Positions 19,140-28,433 of a stretch of 64,000 nt of DNA are shown one piece after another. Every line of letters begins with the position of its first letter. Position 1 is the stretch's first letter. The stretch covers positions 62,001 through 126,000 of the forward strand of contig CAMBMS010000003.1 of NCBI GenBank assembly GCA_945868845.1. Reading direction: 5' to 3'. Below the pieces are notes generated by a model. The model ran no database searches. It was given only the letters and a program-made list of their open reading frames with translations, and was not told the origin of the DNA. Both the position numbers and the translations under genes were made by a program. Source of the DNA: Asaia bogorensis (GTDB lineage: Bacteria > Pseudomonadota > Alphaproteobacteria > Acetobacterales > Acetobacteraceae).

Positions 19140-19768
19140 GCGCAAAACTCCGCAAATCTGCCCATGGCCCCCTACGCGTAGGTATTGGTGGGCCGGTGGG
19201 GACCGGCAAAACAGCGTTGATGGATGCACTCTGCAAGCGGTTGGGGCCGATCTACGACATCGCAGCCATTACCAACGATATTTATACCAAGGAAGATGCC
19301 GAATTCCTGACGCGGGCGGGGTCTCTACCGCCAGAAAGAATTTTAGGGATTGAAACCGGTGGCTGCCCGCATACGGCGATCCGCGAGGATGCGTCGATTA
19401 ACCTCGCCGGGGTGACGGAGATGTGCAAGCGCTTTCCTGATCTGGATGTTATCCTTATCGAAAGTGGGGGGGATAACCTGGCGGCAACGTTTTCGCCCGA
19501 GCTGGCGGATGTGACGATCTATGTCATCGATGTCTCGGCCGGCGATAAAATTCCTCGCAAGGGCGGGCCGGGGATCACGCGTAGCGATCTCCTCGTCATC
19601 AACAAGATCGATTTAGCGCCATTCGTGGGGGCAAGCCTGGATGTGATGGATCGGGATTCGCGGCGCATGCGCGGGGAACGGCCTTTTATTTTTACCAATA
19701 TCCGCGGCGGCCAGGGTGTGGCGGACGTGGCGCGGTTCATCGAACGCACCGGTGGGTTGACGGAATAG
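19136..19768 (+). CDS. ureG: Urease accessory GTPase UreG
   Basis: SIMIBI GTPase that drives nickel delivery. 210 residues: P-loop [31 protein letters not shown], the metal-binding [15 protein letters not shown] (Cys-Pro-His), [19 protein letters not shown] and the base-specificity motif [11 protein letters not shown]. Last gene of the island. The MFS gene on the other strand ends three bases beyond, with no terminator visible between them. Confidence 0.97.
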   Translation: MSAKLRKSAHGPLRVGIGGPVGTGKTALMDALCKRLGPIYDIAAITNDIYTKEDAEFLTRAGSLPPERILGIETGGCPHTAIREDASINLAGVTEMCKRFPDLDVILIESGGDNLAATFSPELADVTIYVIDVSAGDKIPRKGGPGITRSDLLVINKIDLAPFVGASLDVMDRDSRRMRGERPFIFTNIRGGQGVADVARFIERTGGLTE

Positions 19769-19771
19769 GGG

Positions 19772-21040
19772 TTAACCCTTCGCGGCGCGGGCGGACAGCT
19801 CGTCGCTGGGGCGGATATCGGGGACGGTTGCATAGATGCTGACGGCCAGTAGCAGCACGACGCACAGGACACCAAACAGGCTGCGATAAGCAAGTTCGCT
19901 GCGCGTGCCATCCGCCAGCAGGGTGAACTCGCCAAGGATGATGCCGGACAAGGTTTGCATACAGGCCACGCCCAGCATGACGAAGGTGTTCATCGTCGCC
20001 ATGCCGCGCCCGATCAGCCGGTCGGGGAAAATCGCACGGCCATGCGTCATGATCATGGCGCCAGACGGACTGAAGAAGCCGATGGCGATGATGGCCGCGA
20101 TGGCGAACCAGGCTGGTGGCTGGCCCAGGAATGCTAAGATCGCCAGGATCGCGGCGATCACCAATGTGCCGCCGACAGAAATCCATTTGCGCGTATTCAG
20201 CACGCGATCCAGCGGGCCGAAGACCAACACGCCGAACTGATAGGCGACGACTGCGGCGAGCAGGACATTGCCAGCCTCGATATAGCTCAGACCATGTGCC
20301 TCACGCAGGAACGGGCCGCCCCATAGGCCTTGCACGGTAAAGATGCAGGCGTAGTTGCAAAAATTCATCAGCAAGATGCCCGGCAGGCGTGGGCTACGCA
20401 GGACCGCCCCGAAGCCACGCAGCATTTCGCGCGGCGATTCCGCCCTACGGTCGAGGAAGGGATGACCGGGTGGGGCATCGCGCACCACCAGCCAGACGGC
20501 GATGGCGGCAAGAAAAGTGAATGCCACGGCAACTGCAAAGACCGGGCGCCAGCCAAAAGCCTGCGCGCCCCAGGCCAATGGCGTGGTAGCGGCAAGGTTG
20601 CCGATCAGGCCAATTGACATCACCAGGGACGAAAACGTGGAAAACCGGTCCGGCGGGTACCAGCGCGAAATCACCACCATGCTGCCGATCAGCATCACGC
20701 CGAAGCCGGCGCCCATCAACGCGCGGCCGGTCAATAACATCGCCCAGTTAGGGGCAAGGGTAAAAACCACACCACCCACCACAGCGAGCAACAGCATGCC
20801 GACGACCGTGCGACGGGGGCCGTAATGGTCGAAGAAAAAGCCACAGGGAATCTGCATCGCTGAAAAGCCGAAGAAAAACGCGCCGGTCAACGCGCCCAGG
20901 GCCTGCGGCCCGATGTGCAAATCACGCATCAAATCGAGCCCGATGGTGACATTGGCGGCGCGAAAGAAATGGCTAGCAACATAGGCGATGGCCAGGGTGA
21001 TAACGATCAGCAGGCCCTGGCGCCAGAGGACGGGCGACAT
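19772..21040 (-). CDS. Major facilitator superfamily transporter, substrate unknown
   Basis: 422 residues with about twelve hydrophobic segments. Motif A-like FFDHYGPRRTVVGMLLL after helix 2, GRALMGAGFGVMLIGSMVVISRWYPPDRFSTFSSLVMSIGLIGN in helices 4-5, and a basic cytoplasmic loop (DRRAESPREMLRGFGAVLRSPR) between the halves. Organisation resembles the NarK/sugar-phosphate-like MFS branch with acidic drug-type features, but nothing identifies the substrate. Converges on ureG; there is no sign that it belongs to urea metabolism. Confidence 0.85.
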   Translation of the reverse strand: MSPVLWRQGLLIVITLAIAYVASHFFRAANVTIGLDLMRDLHIGPQALGALTGAFFFGFSAMQIPCGFFFDHYGPRRTVVGMLLLAVVGGVVFTLAPNWAMLLTGRALMGAGFGVMLIGSMVVISRWYPPDRFSTFSSLVMSIGLIGNLAATTPLAWGAQAFGWRPVFAVAVAFTFLAAIAVWLVVRDAPPGHPFLDRRAESPREMLRGFGAVLRSPRLPGILLMNFCNYACIFTVQGLWGGPFLREAHGLSYIEAGNVLLAAVVAYQFGVLVFGPLDRVLNTRKWISVGGTLVIAAILAILAFLGQPPAWFAIAAIIAIGFFSPSGAMIMTHGRAIFPDRLIGRGMATMNTFVMLGVACMQTLSGIILGEFTLLADGTRSELAYRSLFGVLCVVLLLAVSIYATVPDIRPSDELSARAAKG

Positions 21041-21391
21041 CGTGGGACGTATCCTGTTTGCGGAAAAGTGAATCTACGCGCTGGCGGCGGTGGTGGGAAG
21101 CGGCGATGCCGCCACATGGCGCGGCACCAAACACATGCGGACCCGATGGATGATGACATATCCCTAGCCCGAAAATCGGGTCTCGAAGCGTGGGCAGGCC
21201 AGGTCATCGCTCAGCGCGAACCGTGAGGAGATATCGTGCGCGTCTGGATGTCGATGTGCCAAACAGGATTGGCAGTGCCGTAAACAGGTCGATCGACTTC
21301 CGATACCAGAATATCCTTTCTATCCAGCGTCCATCTAGCCAAGGGTTATCCCATGGCGGATCCTGTTAACTGCTGCAACACGATGGTCAAT
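21041..21391. other. 351-base gap without a supported gene
   Basis: No RNA gene or promoter recognised. On the minus strand an open frame of 43 codons (TTG at 21342 to stop at 21211-21213) reads DRKDILVSEVDRPVYGTANPVWHIDIQTRTI, coding-like in composition, but it is short, lacks a ribosome site and I do not recognise it; it may be the tail of a lost gene. A small hairpin lies near 21169-21182. Confidence 0.5.
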
Positions 21392-23671
21392 TTAACCGGC
21401 TTTACCGCCTTGGATCGCACGCCAAATGCGTTCCGGTGTCGCGGGCATGTCGATGTGGTGTACGCCAATGGGGGCCAGGGCGTTCAGGATGGCAGCAATT
21501 ATGGCTGGTGGGGCGGCGATGGCGCCAGCCTGACCCGCACCTTTGACACCGAGTGGGTTGGCGGTGGTGGGGACGCCGTTAAGGTGGATGTTGAGGGCGG
21601 GCAGGTCGGCGGCGCGCGGGATGCAATAATCCATGAAGGAACCGGAGAGGAGCTGGCCGGTTTCGGGGTCATGGACCGTGTGTTCCTGCATAGCCTGGCC
21701 GATACCCTGGGCTACGCCACCTTGGACCTGGCCGATGGTCAGCATGGGGTTGATCACCGTGCCGAAATCGTCGACGGCGGTGTAGCGATCCAGGGTCAGG
21801 GCCCCGGTCTCGGGGTCGATTTCGACCTCCGCAATGTGACAGCCATTAGGGAAGGTGATGAGATCCAGCTTGTTCCAGACATAGCTATCGACCGTTTCGT
21901 CAGGCGCGGCGGCGCGGGCTGCGTCGGGCAGGGAGATGGAGCGGTCCTCGGCGTGGAAGGCACCGTTAGCGAACGTTACGCTTGCGAAGGGCGCTTGCAG
22001 CAAACGGGCGGCAATCGCCCTGCCCTTCTCAATCGCGGCGTCCATGGCTTTCACAAGGGCGGAGCCGCCCTGGTGCAGGGAACGGGCACCGCCATGGCCG
22101 TTGCCGTCCTTAACGAGGACGGTGTCGGCCTGTTGCAAGACAAAGCTTTCTATCGGTTGGCCGAGATGATCGGCAGCGATCTGCAAAAAACTGGTCTCAT
22201 GGCCCTGGCCGTTGGACTGGGTACCGAGAGCAAGAACGATTTTTCCGTCGGGGAGAAATTTGACTTCCGCGCCTTCATCGAGGGCGCCGCGGGCGGTTTC
22301 CAGGAAGCAGGTGATGCCGATGCCGCGCAGTCTTCCGCTTGCTTCGGTGGCGGTGCGGCGGGCGAGAAAATGCGCGTGGTTGGCGCGGGCCTGCGCGAGG
22401 GGGATATTGGCCGCGAAGGCACCGCCGTCGATAGTGGTGCCGATCGCCGTGCGATGGGGAAAATGGCGCACCAGGTTGCGGCGCCGGAGTTCGGTGGCAT
22501 CGATGCCGACCACCGGCGCGGCGGCCTCGATCAGGCGTTCGATGAGGTAGTTGGCCTCGGGCTTACCTGCGCCGCGATAGGCGTCAGTGGGGACGGTGTT
22601 GGTGAAGATGCCGCGCACATCCATGAACACGGCTTGAATGTCGTAGCCGCCGCCCATGGCGTTGCCGGGCGCGTTGGTCGAGCTACCGGGGCCGCCGGTG
22701 GACATGGCAGCACCGAGATTGGCGAGGGTGAACACGTCGAGGGCGAGGAATTTTCCGGTGTCGTCGAGTGCTAGGCGGGCGCGGGAAAAATTGTCACGGC
22801 CATGGGCGGTGGAGACAAAATCCTCTGTATGCCCGGAAACCCATTTTACTGGGCGGCCCAGATGGCGAGCAGCCCAGAGGACGAAGATGAGTTCGGGATA
22901 GAGAGCGTTCTTGACGCCGAAGCCGCCGCCAACGTCGGGGCAGCAGACCTGGATTTTCTCACGGGCAACCCGGAAAATAGAGTCTGCCAATTGCGCGCGC
23001 AGGCTATGCACGCCCTGGCCGCTGAGGAGGAGATGGAAGGTCTCGATCGCAGAATCGTATTCACCGATGGCAGCGCGGTGCTCGATAGGGGCGATGATGA
23101 GACGGTTATTCACCAGCTCCAGCTCCACCACATGCGCGGCGGTGGCGAGTGCGGACTGCGTGGCGGCTCGGTCGCCCTTTTCAAATCGGTAGGAGAGGTT
23201 GTTGGGGATATTGTCCCAGAGCTGCGGCGCACCCTCGGCCAGGGCGGCTTGTAAAGCGGTGACACAGGGGAGTGGGTTGTAAGCAACCTGCAAGCGTTCG
23301 GCGGCGTCGAGCCCAGCGGCCCTAGTTTCGGCGACTACGAAGGCGACGGGTTCACCGACATGGCGTACGCGGTCGGAGGCCAGAGCGAAGCGGGGCGGGA
23401 TCAGCATGGGGCCAACGGTCGGCACCTTGGCAGCGCAGGGGATGGGGCCGAGGCCAGCGAGATCGGCCGCGGTATAGACGCCGATGACCCCGGGCGAGGC
23501 CAAAGCGGCCGCGCGGTCGATGCCCGCGATCATGGCGTGCGCGTGCGGCGAGCGCACAGCATGGGCAAAGAATTGTCCAGGCCGGTTTATATCATCCGTG
23601 AAGCGGCCTTGGCCGGTGAGGAAGCGCGCGTCTTCGAGCCGGCGCAAGGATTGTCCGCTGAGCTTGGTCAT
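21392..23671 (-). CDS. Molybdenum hydroxylase (xanthine dehydrogenase/CoxL family) large subunit, orphan, catalytic Glu replaced
   Basis: 759 residues, the full molybdopterin-binding subunit. Seen: the N-terminal a/b hammerhead (LRRLEDARFLTGQGRFTDDI), VCCPDVGGGFGVKN, DAYRGAGKPEANYLIERL (the AYRGAGRPE form, not the AYRCSFR loop of true form-I CO dehydrogenase) and GTQSNGQGHETSF. At the C terminus the expected KGxGEAG reads KGAGQAG: the catalytic Glu of the family (residue 714 here, codon 21530-21532) is Gln. No 2Fe-2S or FAD subunit genes flank it. It is 57 bases downstream of merR on the same strand. The substrate cannot be read; normal hydroxylase activity is doubtful. Confidence 0.85.
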   Translation of the reverse strand: MTKLSGQSLRRLEDARFLTGQGRFTDDINRPGQFFAHAVRSPHAHAMIAGIDRAAALASPGVIGVYTAADLAGLGPIPCAAKVPTVGPMLIPPRFALASDRVRHVGEPVAFVVAETRAAGLDAAERLQVAYNPLPCVTALQAALAEGAPQLWDNIPNNLSYRFEKGDRAATQSALATAAHVVELELVNNRLIIAPIEHRAAIGEYDSAIETFHLLLSGQGVHSLRAQLADSIFRVAREKIQVCCPDVGGGFGVKNALYPELIFVLWAARHLGRPVKWVSGHTEDFVSTAHGRDNFSRARLALDDTGKFLALDVFTLANLGAAMSTGGPGSSTNAPGNAMGGGYDIQAVFMDVRGIFTNTVPTDAYRGAGKPEANYLIERLIEAAAPVVGIDATELRRRNLVRHFPHRTAIGTTIDGGAFAANIPLAQARANHAHFLARRTATEASGRLRGIGITCFLETARGALDEGAEVKFLPDGKIVLALGTQSNGQGHETSFLQIAADHLGQPIESFVLQQADTVLVKDGNGHGGARSLHQGGSALVKAMDAAIEKGRAIAARLLQAPFASVTFANGAFHAEDRSISLPDAARAAAPDETVDSYVWNKLDLITFPNGCHIAEVEIDPETGALTLDRYTAVDDFGTVINPMLTIGQVQGGVAQGIGQAMQEHTVHDPETGQLLSGSFMDYCIPRAADLPALNIHLNGVPTTANPLGVKGAGQAGAIAAPPAIIAAILNALAPIGVHHIDMPATPERIWRAIQGGKAG

Positions 23672-23728
23672 TGCCGCATTCCTAGCTCGCTGCCCCCTGT
23701 TAGGCCAGCTGGGCGGAGGCGGCTCGGT

Positions 23729-24307
23729 TCAGCGCATCGCGCCGCGCAAGGCTTCCAGCTCGCCGAGCGCTTCGCCCAACAGGGCGTGCAGGCGCCGTAC
23801 CTCGGCTTCAGCCCGCTGCACGCGGGCGTTGGCCTGGCGCACGGAGGTGCTGGCCGGGCTCACCGCCGGCGTCAGGCCGGGCATGGGCAACTCAGGTTCG
23901 GCGACCATCATCACGTTCATGGAAGCGTTCTTATCCTGTTTCTCCGAGTCCCGATCCTCTGGGTTCGGGGGAGAAATGTTTTCGCTTAGCCGGCCACCAC
24001 CTTCGCGCAGGAGGCGTTGCACGCCCTTGATCGTGTAGCCCTGGATGTAAAGCATATCGGAAATACGTTGCAGTAGGCCGATATCCTCGGGGCGGTAATA
24101 ACGCCGCCCGCCGCCGCGTTTCAACGGTTTTACCTGCTGAAATTTGGTTTCCCAGAAGCGCAGCACGTGCTGTGGAATATGGAGCTTATCGGCTACTTCG
24201 CTGATGGTGCGAAAGGCCAAGGGGGCTTTCTTGGGCCGGTCCCGGCGCGTTATGGATTGAATCCGCTCGCTCTCCGGCATCATTAAGGGTCGCGCGGGGT
24301 CGTTCAT
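23729..24307 (-). CDS. MerR-family transcriptional regulator
   Basis: 192 residues. Winged-helix DNA-binding domain at residues 30-100: [28 protein letters not shown] then [23 protein letters not shown], with a further helix [15 protein letters not shown] disordered linker of about 45 residues follows and then a coiled coil ([32 protein letters not shown]). No Cys cluster, so not a metal sensor. It directly follows ihfA, a conserved alphaproteobacterial pair whose target is not well established. Confidence 0.9.
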   Translation of the reverse strand: MNDPARPLMMPESERIQSITRRDRPKKAPLAFRTISEVADKLHIPQHVLRFWETKFQQVKPLKRGGGRRYYRPEDIGLLQRISDMLYIQGYTIKGVQRLLREGGGRLSENISPPNPEDRDSEKQDKNASMNVMMVAEPELPMPGLTPAVSPASTSVRQANARVQRAEAEVRRLHALLGEALGELEALRGAMR

Positions 24308-24329
24308 TCATCGTGCTCCGGGCGTGGCA

Positions 24330-24647
24330 TTATTCGTCCTCCCTGGTGTCCTGCACTGGCGCCGTGCCGTTTACACAGGCCTTCAGCACATGACTGGGGC
24401 GGAACACCAAGACGCGGCGTGGCAGGATAGGCACTTCCTCGCCAGTTTTCGGATTACGGCCGATGCGGCGGCCCTTTTTTCGTACCGAAAATGTGCCAAA
24501 GCCACTAATTTTAAATGAATCACCCGACTGCAGTGTACCGGATATTTTCTCCAGAATGTGCTCCAGAAGGTCCGTTGACTCGTTACGCGACAACCCGACC
24601 TGGGTGAAGATCGTCTCGACCAGATGGGCGCGTGTGACGGTTTCCAT
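24330..24647 (-). CDS. ihfA: Integration host factor subunit alpha
   Basis: DNA-bending nucleoid protein that works with IhfB in recombination, replication and sigma-54 promoter activation. 105 residues from the ATG at 24647. Hallmarks: [55 protein letters not shown] with the intercalating Pro in the RNPKTGE arm. A TTG nine bases upstream is also in frame but would overlap the -10 element. An unusually good promoter lies directly upstream. Confidence 0.94.
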   Translation of the reverse strand: METVTRAHLVETIFTQVGLSRNESTDLLEHILEKISGTLQSGDSFKISGFGTFSVRKKGRRIGRNPKTGEEVPILPRRVLVFRPSHVLKACVNGTAPVQDTREDE

Positions 24648-24656
24648 GCACGGCAA

Positions 24657-24683
24657 ATTATAGGCGCGGCTTCAAAGAGTCAA
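24657..24683 (-). promoter_or_regulatory. Sigma-70-type promoter of ihfA
   Basis: On the minus strand TTGACT (24683-24678), a 15-base spacer, then TATAAT (24662-24657). Both hexamers are excellent but the spacer is two bases short. Transcription would begin near 24650, within a few bases of the ATG at 24647, implying a leaderless or nearly leaderless message. Confidence 0.5.
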
Positions 24684-24753
24684 GAATTTACAGTTAAAAT
24701 CTATAAATTTCAACTTATTGGAAAAGTATTCGCATAGCACACTTGAGCCTAAC

Positions 24754-25725
24754 CTACATTCGGACGAGGGCCGAGCCCCAGGTCAGGCCGCCGCCTAACG
24801 CCTCCATCAGCACGAGATCACCGCACTTGATCCGGCCATCCGCGCAGGCTTCCGCCAGGGCGAGCGGCACGGAGGCGGCGGAGGTATTGGAATGGCGTTC
24901 CACCGTAACCACCACGCGGTCCGGCGACAGACCAAGTTTCCGGCCCATGGCGTCGATGATGCGTTTATTGGCCTGGTGAGGCACCAACCAGTCTATGTCT
25001 TCGTTTGACAAGTTATTGTATTTCAAACATTCATCTACCGCCTCGGTAAGCTTGGTCACGGCGTGGCGAAACACCTCCTTGCCGTTCATTTTCAGTGTCC
25101 CGGGACGGTCGGGCCGCCCCACTGCGCCATCGACATAGAGAATATCGCCGAGGGTGCCCTGGGCGTGGATATGAGTGGAGAGGATACCGCGAGCGTTGAT
25201 CCCGCTGCCCTCCCCAGCCTGCAGGAAGACTGCCCCGGCGCCGTCGCCGAACAACACACAGGTGCCGCGATCTTGCCAATCTAGAATACGCGAATAGACC
25301 TCTGACCCGATCACCAGCACACCGCGCGCCTGTCCCGCGCGGATCATCGCATCCGCCACGGACAAGGCGTAGATGAAGCCAGAGCAGGCCGCCGCTAAGT
25401 CGAAGCCGAAGCCGCGCGCGACACCGAGGGCAGCCTGGATGCGCAGGGCGGTGGCCGGAAACGCCTGATCGGGCGTGGAGGTGCCGACGATAATCCCATC
25501 CACGTCCGCCGCCGTGGCACTGGCGGCGACTAGGGCGGCGCGCGCGGCTTCCGTGCCCATGAAGGCGGCAGTTTCTGTCTCGTCCGCCAGATAGCGCTGG
25601 CGGATGCCTGTACGTTCGCGGATCCAGGCATCGGAGGTTTCCAGCTGCGCGGCAAGATCGTCGTTGGTTACGCACCGGCGTGGCAAATAGCCGCCGACGC
25701 CGGCCAAAATTGAACGGACCTGCAT
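24754..25725 (-). CDS. fabH: 3-oxoacyl-[acyl-carrier-protein] synthase III
   Basis: Condenses acetyl-CoA with malonyl-ACP to start fatty acid synthesis. 323 residues with the catalytic triad visible: Cys in DLAAACSGFIYAL (near residue 112), His in WLVPHQANKRIID and Asn in ERHSNTSAASVPLAL. N terminus RSILAGVGGYLPRRCVTNDDLA is standard. Lies eight bases after plsX in the rpmF-plsX-fabH block. Confidence 0.96.
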   Translation of the reverse strand: MQVRSILAGVGGYLPRRCVTNDDLAAQLETSDAWIRERTGIRQRYLADETETAAFMGTEAARAALVAASATAADVDGIIVGTSTPDQAFPATALRIQAALGVARGFGFDLAAACSGFIYALSVADAMIRAGQARGVLVIGSEVYSRILDWQDRGTCVLFGDGAGAVFLQAGEGSGINARGILSTHIHAQGTLGDILYVDGAVGRPDRPGTLKMNGKEVFRHAVTKLTEAVDECLKYNNLSNEDIDWLVPHQANKRIIDAMGRKLGLSPDRVVVTVERHSNTSAASVPLALAEACADGRIKCGDLVLMEALGGGLTWGSALVRM

Positions 25726-25733
25726 CGGGATCG

Positions 25734-26825
25734 CTACTCCGAGGTTGCCAGGTGTGGAATACCGCCACCCCGGGGTATTTCTGAAGAATTCAATTTAATA
25801 TTTTGAATTTGCAGTATACTTTCACGGATTTTATCGTTAAAATGATGCGCCACCATGTCCATCGCCACATCCAGCGCGTGGGCAAAGCCAAGCGCATCCG
25901 TCCCGCCATGCGATTTTACCACCACGCCGTTCAGGCCCAGCAGGACGGCGCCATTGTAGCGACGCGGATCCAGCCATTCGCGCAGTCGGTCCAGCGCCGG
26001 GCGCAGCAGAAGATAGGCAATTTTACCAGATAGCGAGCCGGCAAAGATTTGGCGCAGCATGTCGCTCATCAGCTTCAGCGCGCCTTCACCGGTCTTCAGC
26101 GCCACGTTGCCGGTGAACCCATCCGTCACAACCACATCGACGGTTCCAGAGGTGACGTCATGGCCTTCCACGAAGCCATGGAATTGCGGGCTGAGATGGC
26201 TGCGGCGCAGTATGTCAGCGGCCTGGCGAACGCGGTCGCTGCCCTTCAGCTCCTCCGAGCCAACATTCATCAGCCCGATGCTGGGTGCTGTCAGGCCGAG
26301 CACGGTACGCGCGAACACATCGCCCATGACAGCAAACTCCACCAAATTACGGGCGTCGCAGACTATATTGGCTCCCAGGTCCAATAGCACTACATCCCCG
26401 CGGGCCGAGGGGCCAATGCCCGCCATGGCCGGGCGCGCGATGCCGGGCATCGGGCGGATCACCACCTGCGCCAGCGCCAGCATCGCCCCGGTATTGCCAG
26501 CCGATATCACCCCGGCCGCATGCCCATCCGCGACCGCGCCGATGGCCACGCGCAACGAGGATTGGCGCAGGCGAAGCGCCGCCGTCGGCTTCATGTCGTT
26601 GCCAATCACGTCGGGCGCATGGCGAACGGTGCATATGGCGGCCGCTCGCGGATGCGCGGCAAGCAAGGGGGTCAGCTTCGCCTCATCGCCGACCAGCAAA
26701 AAGCGCGCCTTCGGGTGCCGTTCCGCGGCGATATCCAGGCCAGCGATTACGATATCTGGGGCATGGTCTCCGCCCATGGCATCAATGGCGAGGGCGTATC
26801 TCTCCCCCGTCTCATTGCCACTCAT
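25734..26825 (-). CDS. plsX: Phosphate acyltransferase PlsX
   Basis: Converts acyl-ACP to acyl-phosphate for phospholipid synthesis. 363 residues: AIDAMGGDHAPDIVIAG near the N terminus, GVISAGNTGAMLALAQ, LLDLGANIVCDARNLVEFAVMG, VVTDGFTGNVALKTGEG and RRYNGAVLLGLNGVVVKSHGG. Located 30 bases downstream of rpmF, the widespread arrangement. Confidence 0.96.
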   Translation of the reverse strand: MSGNETGERYALAIDAMGGDHAPDIVIAGLDIAAERHPKARFLLVGDEAKLTPLLAAHPRAAAICTVRHAPDVIGNDMKPTAALRLRQSSLRVAIGAVADGHAAGVISAGNTGAMLALAQVVIRPMPGIARPAMAGIGPSARGDVVLLDLGANIVCDARNLVEFAVMGDVFARTVLGLTAPSIGLMNVGSEELKGSDRVRQAADILRRSHLSPQFHGFVEGHDVTSGTVDVVVTDGFTGNVALKTGEGALKLMSDMLRQIFAGSLSGKIAYLLLRPALDRLREWLDPRRYNGAVLLGLNGVVVKSHGGTDALGFAHALDVAMDMVAHHFNDKIRESILQIQNIKLNSSEIPRGGGIPHLATSE

Positions 26826-26855
26826 GGAAGGGTTACTAACATGCGCCGGACCGGC

Positions 26856-27059
26856 TCAGGCGCGAACCGCGCCCTTCAAGGCCTTACCGGCGGCAACCAC
26901 CTCACGCCCATCGTAATGGCCGCAATGGCTGCATACATGGTGAGGGCGCTTCAGTTCGCCGCAATTGCCGCATTCGACACGTGCCTGGGTAGGCAGCGCC
27001 TGATGGGCGCGGCGCATGCCACGCCGAGATGGCGACGTTTTTCTTTTCGGAACAGCCAT
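26856..27059 (-). CDS. rpmF: 50S ribosomal protein L32
   Basis: 67 residues: [20 protein letters not shown], the invariant N terminus, and two Cys pairs (CGNC and CSHC) that form the zinc-binding version of L32. Between yceD and plsX; the 158-base gap upstream (27060-27217) may hold a promoter, but none is clear. Confidence 0.97.
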   Translation of the reverse strand: MAVPKRKTSPSRRGMRRAHQALPTQARVECGNCGELKRPHHVCSHCGHYDGREVVAAGKALKGAVRA

Positions 27060-27217
27060 GGGTCAGAACCCTCCAGTCTAGTGAGGCCTGCGCGCGGAGG
27101 GGGTCGGCGCGGGGGCGATCACTCATGCGGCAACAAGTTTAGTGGCGGCGTCTAGCAGAGGCCCCACGGGCAGGCAAGGTATGGCGCGTCACCGTAGATA
27201 TCCCAGGGGTAGGTGTT

Positions 27218-27724
27218 TTAGTCTTTCGACCCCGGCTTCAGGCGGAGCGCGGCCAGAGCGGCAAACGGTGTTTCCGGCGCGGACTGGCCAACATTGGGCA
27301 AATCCGCATCGGGTTTGCGCGGATAAGGATCCAGGGCCAAAGCTAGTTGCTCGGCGGCAACCTCGCCCAGATCGATCGCTGTCCCGATATAGGGGATTTC
27401 ATCGATGGAGTCCGGATCGTCCGTGTCGCTTTCGGTTCCGGCTGGGACGAAGCGGATGGTGAAATTTTCTGCCAACTTGGCCGGAAATTCATCGAGCGAC
27501 AGGATGCAAATCTGGGTAATGCTGGCCGCCATCGCGCCGGTGGCCTCCATTGCGCCATTCTGGAAGGGTTGTAACCGAAAACGGCAGGTCAGAAACGCGA
27601 TCGCCGGCAATTGCAGGCGCGCCGCCAGGGCCGCGCATTCTGCCGCCGTCGCGCGCACCGCAATGTCCAGGCCGGCGGTGCCAACCCGGCCCAAGTCGAG
27701 AAGGTAAGAGAATTCCGCACTCAC
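27218..27724 (-). CDS. yceD: DUF177/YceD family protein
   Basis: 168 residues. YceD proteins are co-conserved with L32 and have been linked to 23S rRNA processing or accumulation. Seen: EFSYLLDLGRVG, AECAALAARLQLPAI, an acidic middle (TESDTDDPDSIDEI), then IDLGEVAAEQLALALDPYPRKPDA, the family signature. Starts four bases inside the end of the upstream chaperone gene. Confidence 0.88.
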   Translation of the reverse strand: MSAEFSYLLDLGRVGTAGLDIAVRATAAECAALAARLQLPAIAFLTCRFRLQPFQNGAMEATGAMAASITQICILSLDEFPAKLAENFTIRFVPAGTESDTDDPDSIDEIPYIGTAIDLGEVAAEQLALALDPYPRKPDADLPNVGQSAPETPFAALAALRLKPGSKD

Positions 27725-28266
27725 GCGCCAGTCTCCGCGAGGCGGCGGAAATGCACCTGGCCGGTGGCGAGGGTGGTGAGATCCTGGCTAGCCAGGTAGA
27801 TATCCTGGGCGATGGCGAGACGGGCGAGGCGGGCCGCCGCGCCATTCGGGGCGACGCCGCGCCAGACATTGCGCACCAATGCCGCCGCCAGTTCCGCTAC
27901 ATCGCCCGCAGCCAGGCCAGCCTCATAGGCGCCGGCACGGCCATGGAAGGCTTCCCACATTTCCCGCACCTTGCGCCCGACAGAGAGATCGCCCACTCCC
28001 ATTTCCCGTAGGTTAACATCCATGTCGCTGAACATGGCATCAAACACCGCCTGCGCCAGAGCCGGGCCGGGTTCGGGAAGGCTGCGCAGACGGCGGATCA
28101 GGATCGCGGCGTAAAGGCCCACCAGATCGAAGCGGCCATCGAGCGTATCGGGCACGCCGATCTCACCATAGAGCGCTTCCTCGCGCGCGGCTGCGACGAG
28201 CCGCGTGTAGAGGGCGAAGCTCGCGCGTTCATACCGGCCATGGCGTAAAAATTTTAGCAGGCCCAT
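27721..28266 (-). CDS. Ubiquinol-cytochrome c chaperone (CBP3-like)
   Basis: 181 residues from the ATG at 28266, chosen for the strong ribosome site GAGGGAAG just before it (an in-frame TTG at 28314 has none). Ubiquinol-cytochrome c chaperone domain: ASFALYTRLVAAAREEALYGEIGVPDTLDGRFDLVGLYAAILIRRL, FDAMFSDMDVNLREMGVGDLSVGRKVREMWEAFHGRAGAYEAGL. Mitochondrial CBP3 helps make cytochrome b; the bacterial role is assumed to be similar. Conserved neighbour of bamE and yceD. Confidence 0.88.
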   Translation of the reverse strand: MGLLKFLRHGRYERASFALYTRLVAAAREEALYGEIGVPDTLDGRFDLVGLYAAILIRRLRSLPEPGPALAQAVFDAMFSDMDVNLREMGVGDLSVGRKVREMWEAFHGRAGAYEAGLAAGDVAELAAALVRNVWRGVAPNGAAARLARLAIAQDIYLASQDLTTLATGQVHFRRLAETGA

Positions 28267-28433
28267 GAATACTTCCCTCGTCCAATCACGCTGCTGATGC
28301 GGATCTTGATTCAAAGTCCGGCACCGGCCTACTCCTGATGCTCAGCGTTCATTGACTTGGCAAAGCCGGCGTGAGACCTCCATATCCCCGTTGTGCCGCC
28401 TCTCCGCAAGCATCTGTTGCAAGGACGTATCAA

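Noticed and set aside
21353-22774. 473-codon plus-strand frame opposite the molybdenum hydroxylase
   Set aside because: Mirror frame of a conserved gene with all family motifs on the minus strand.
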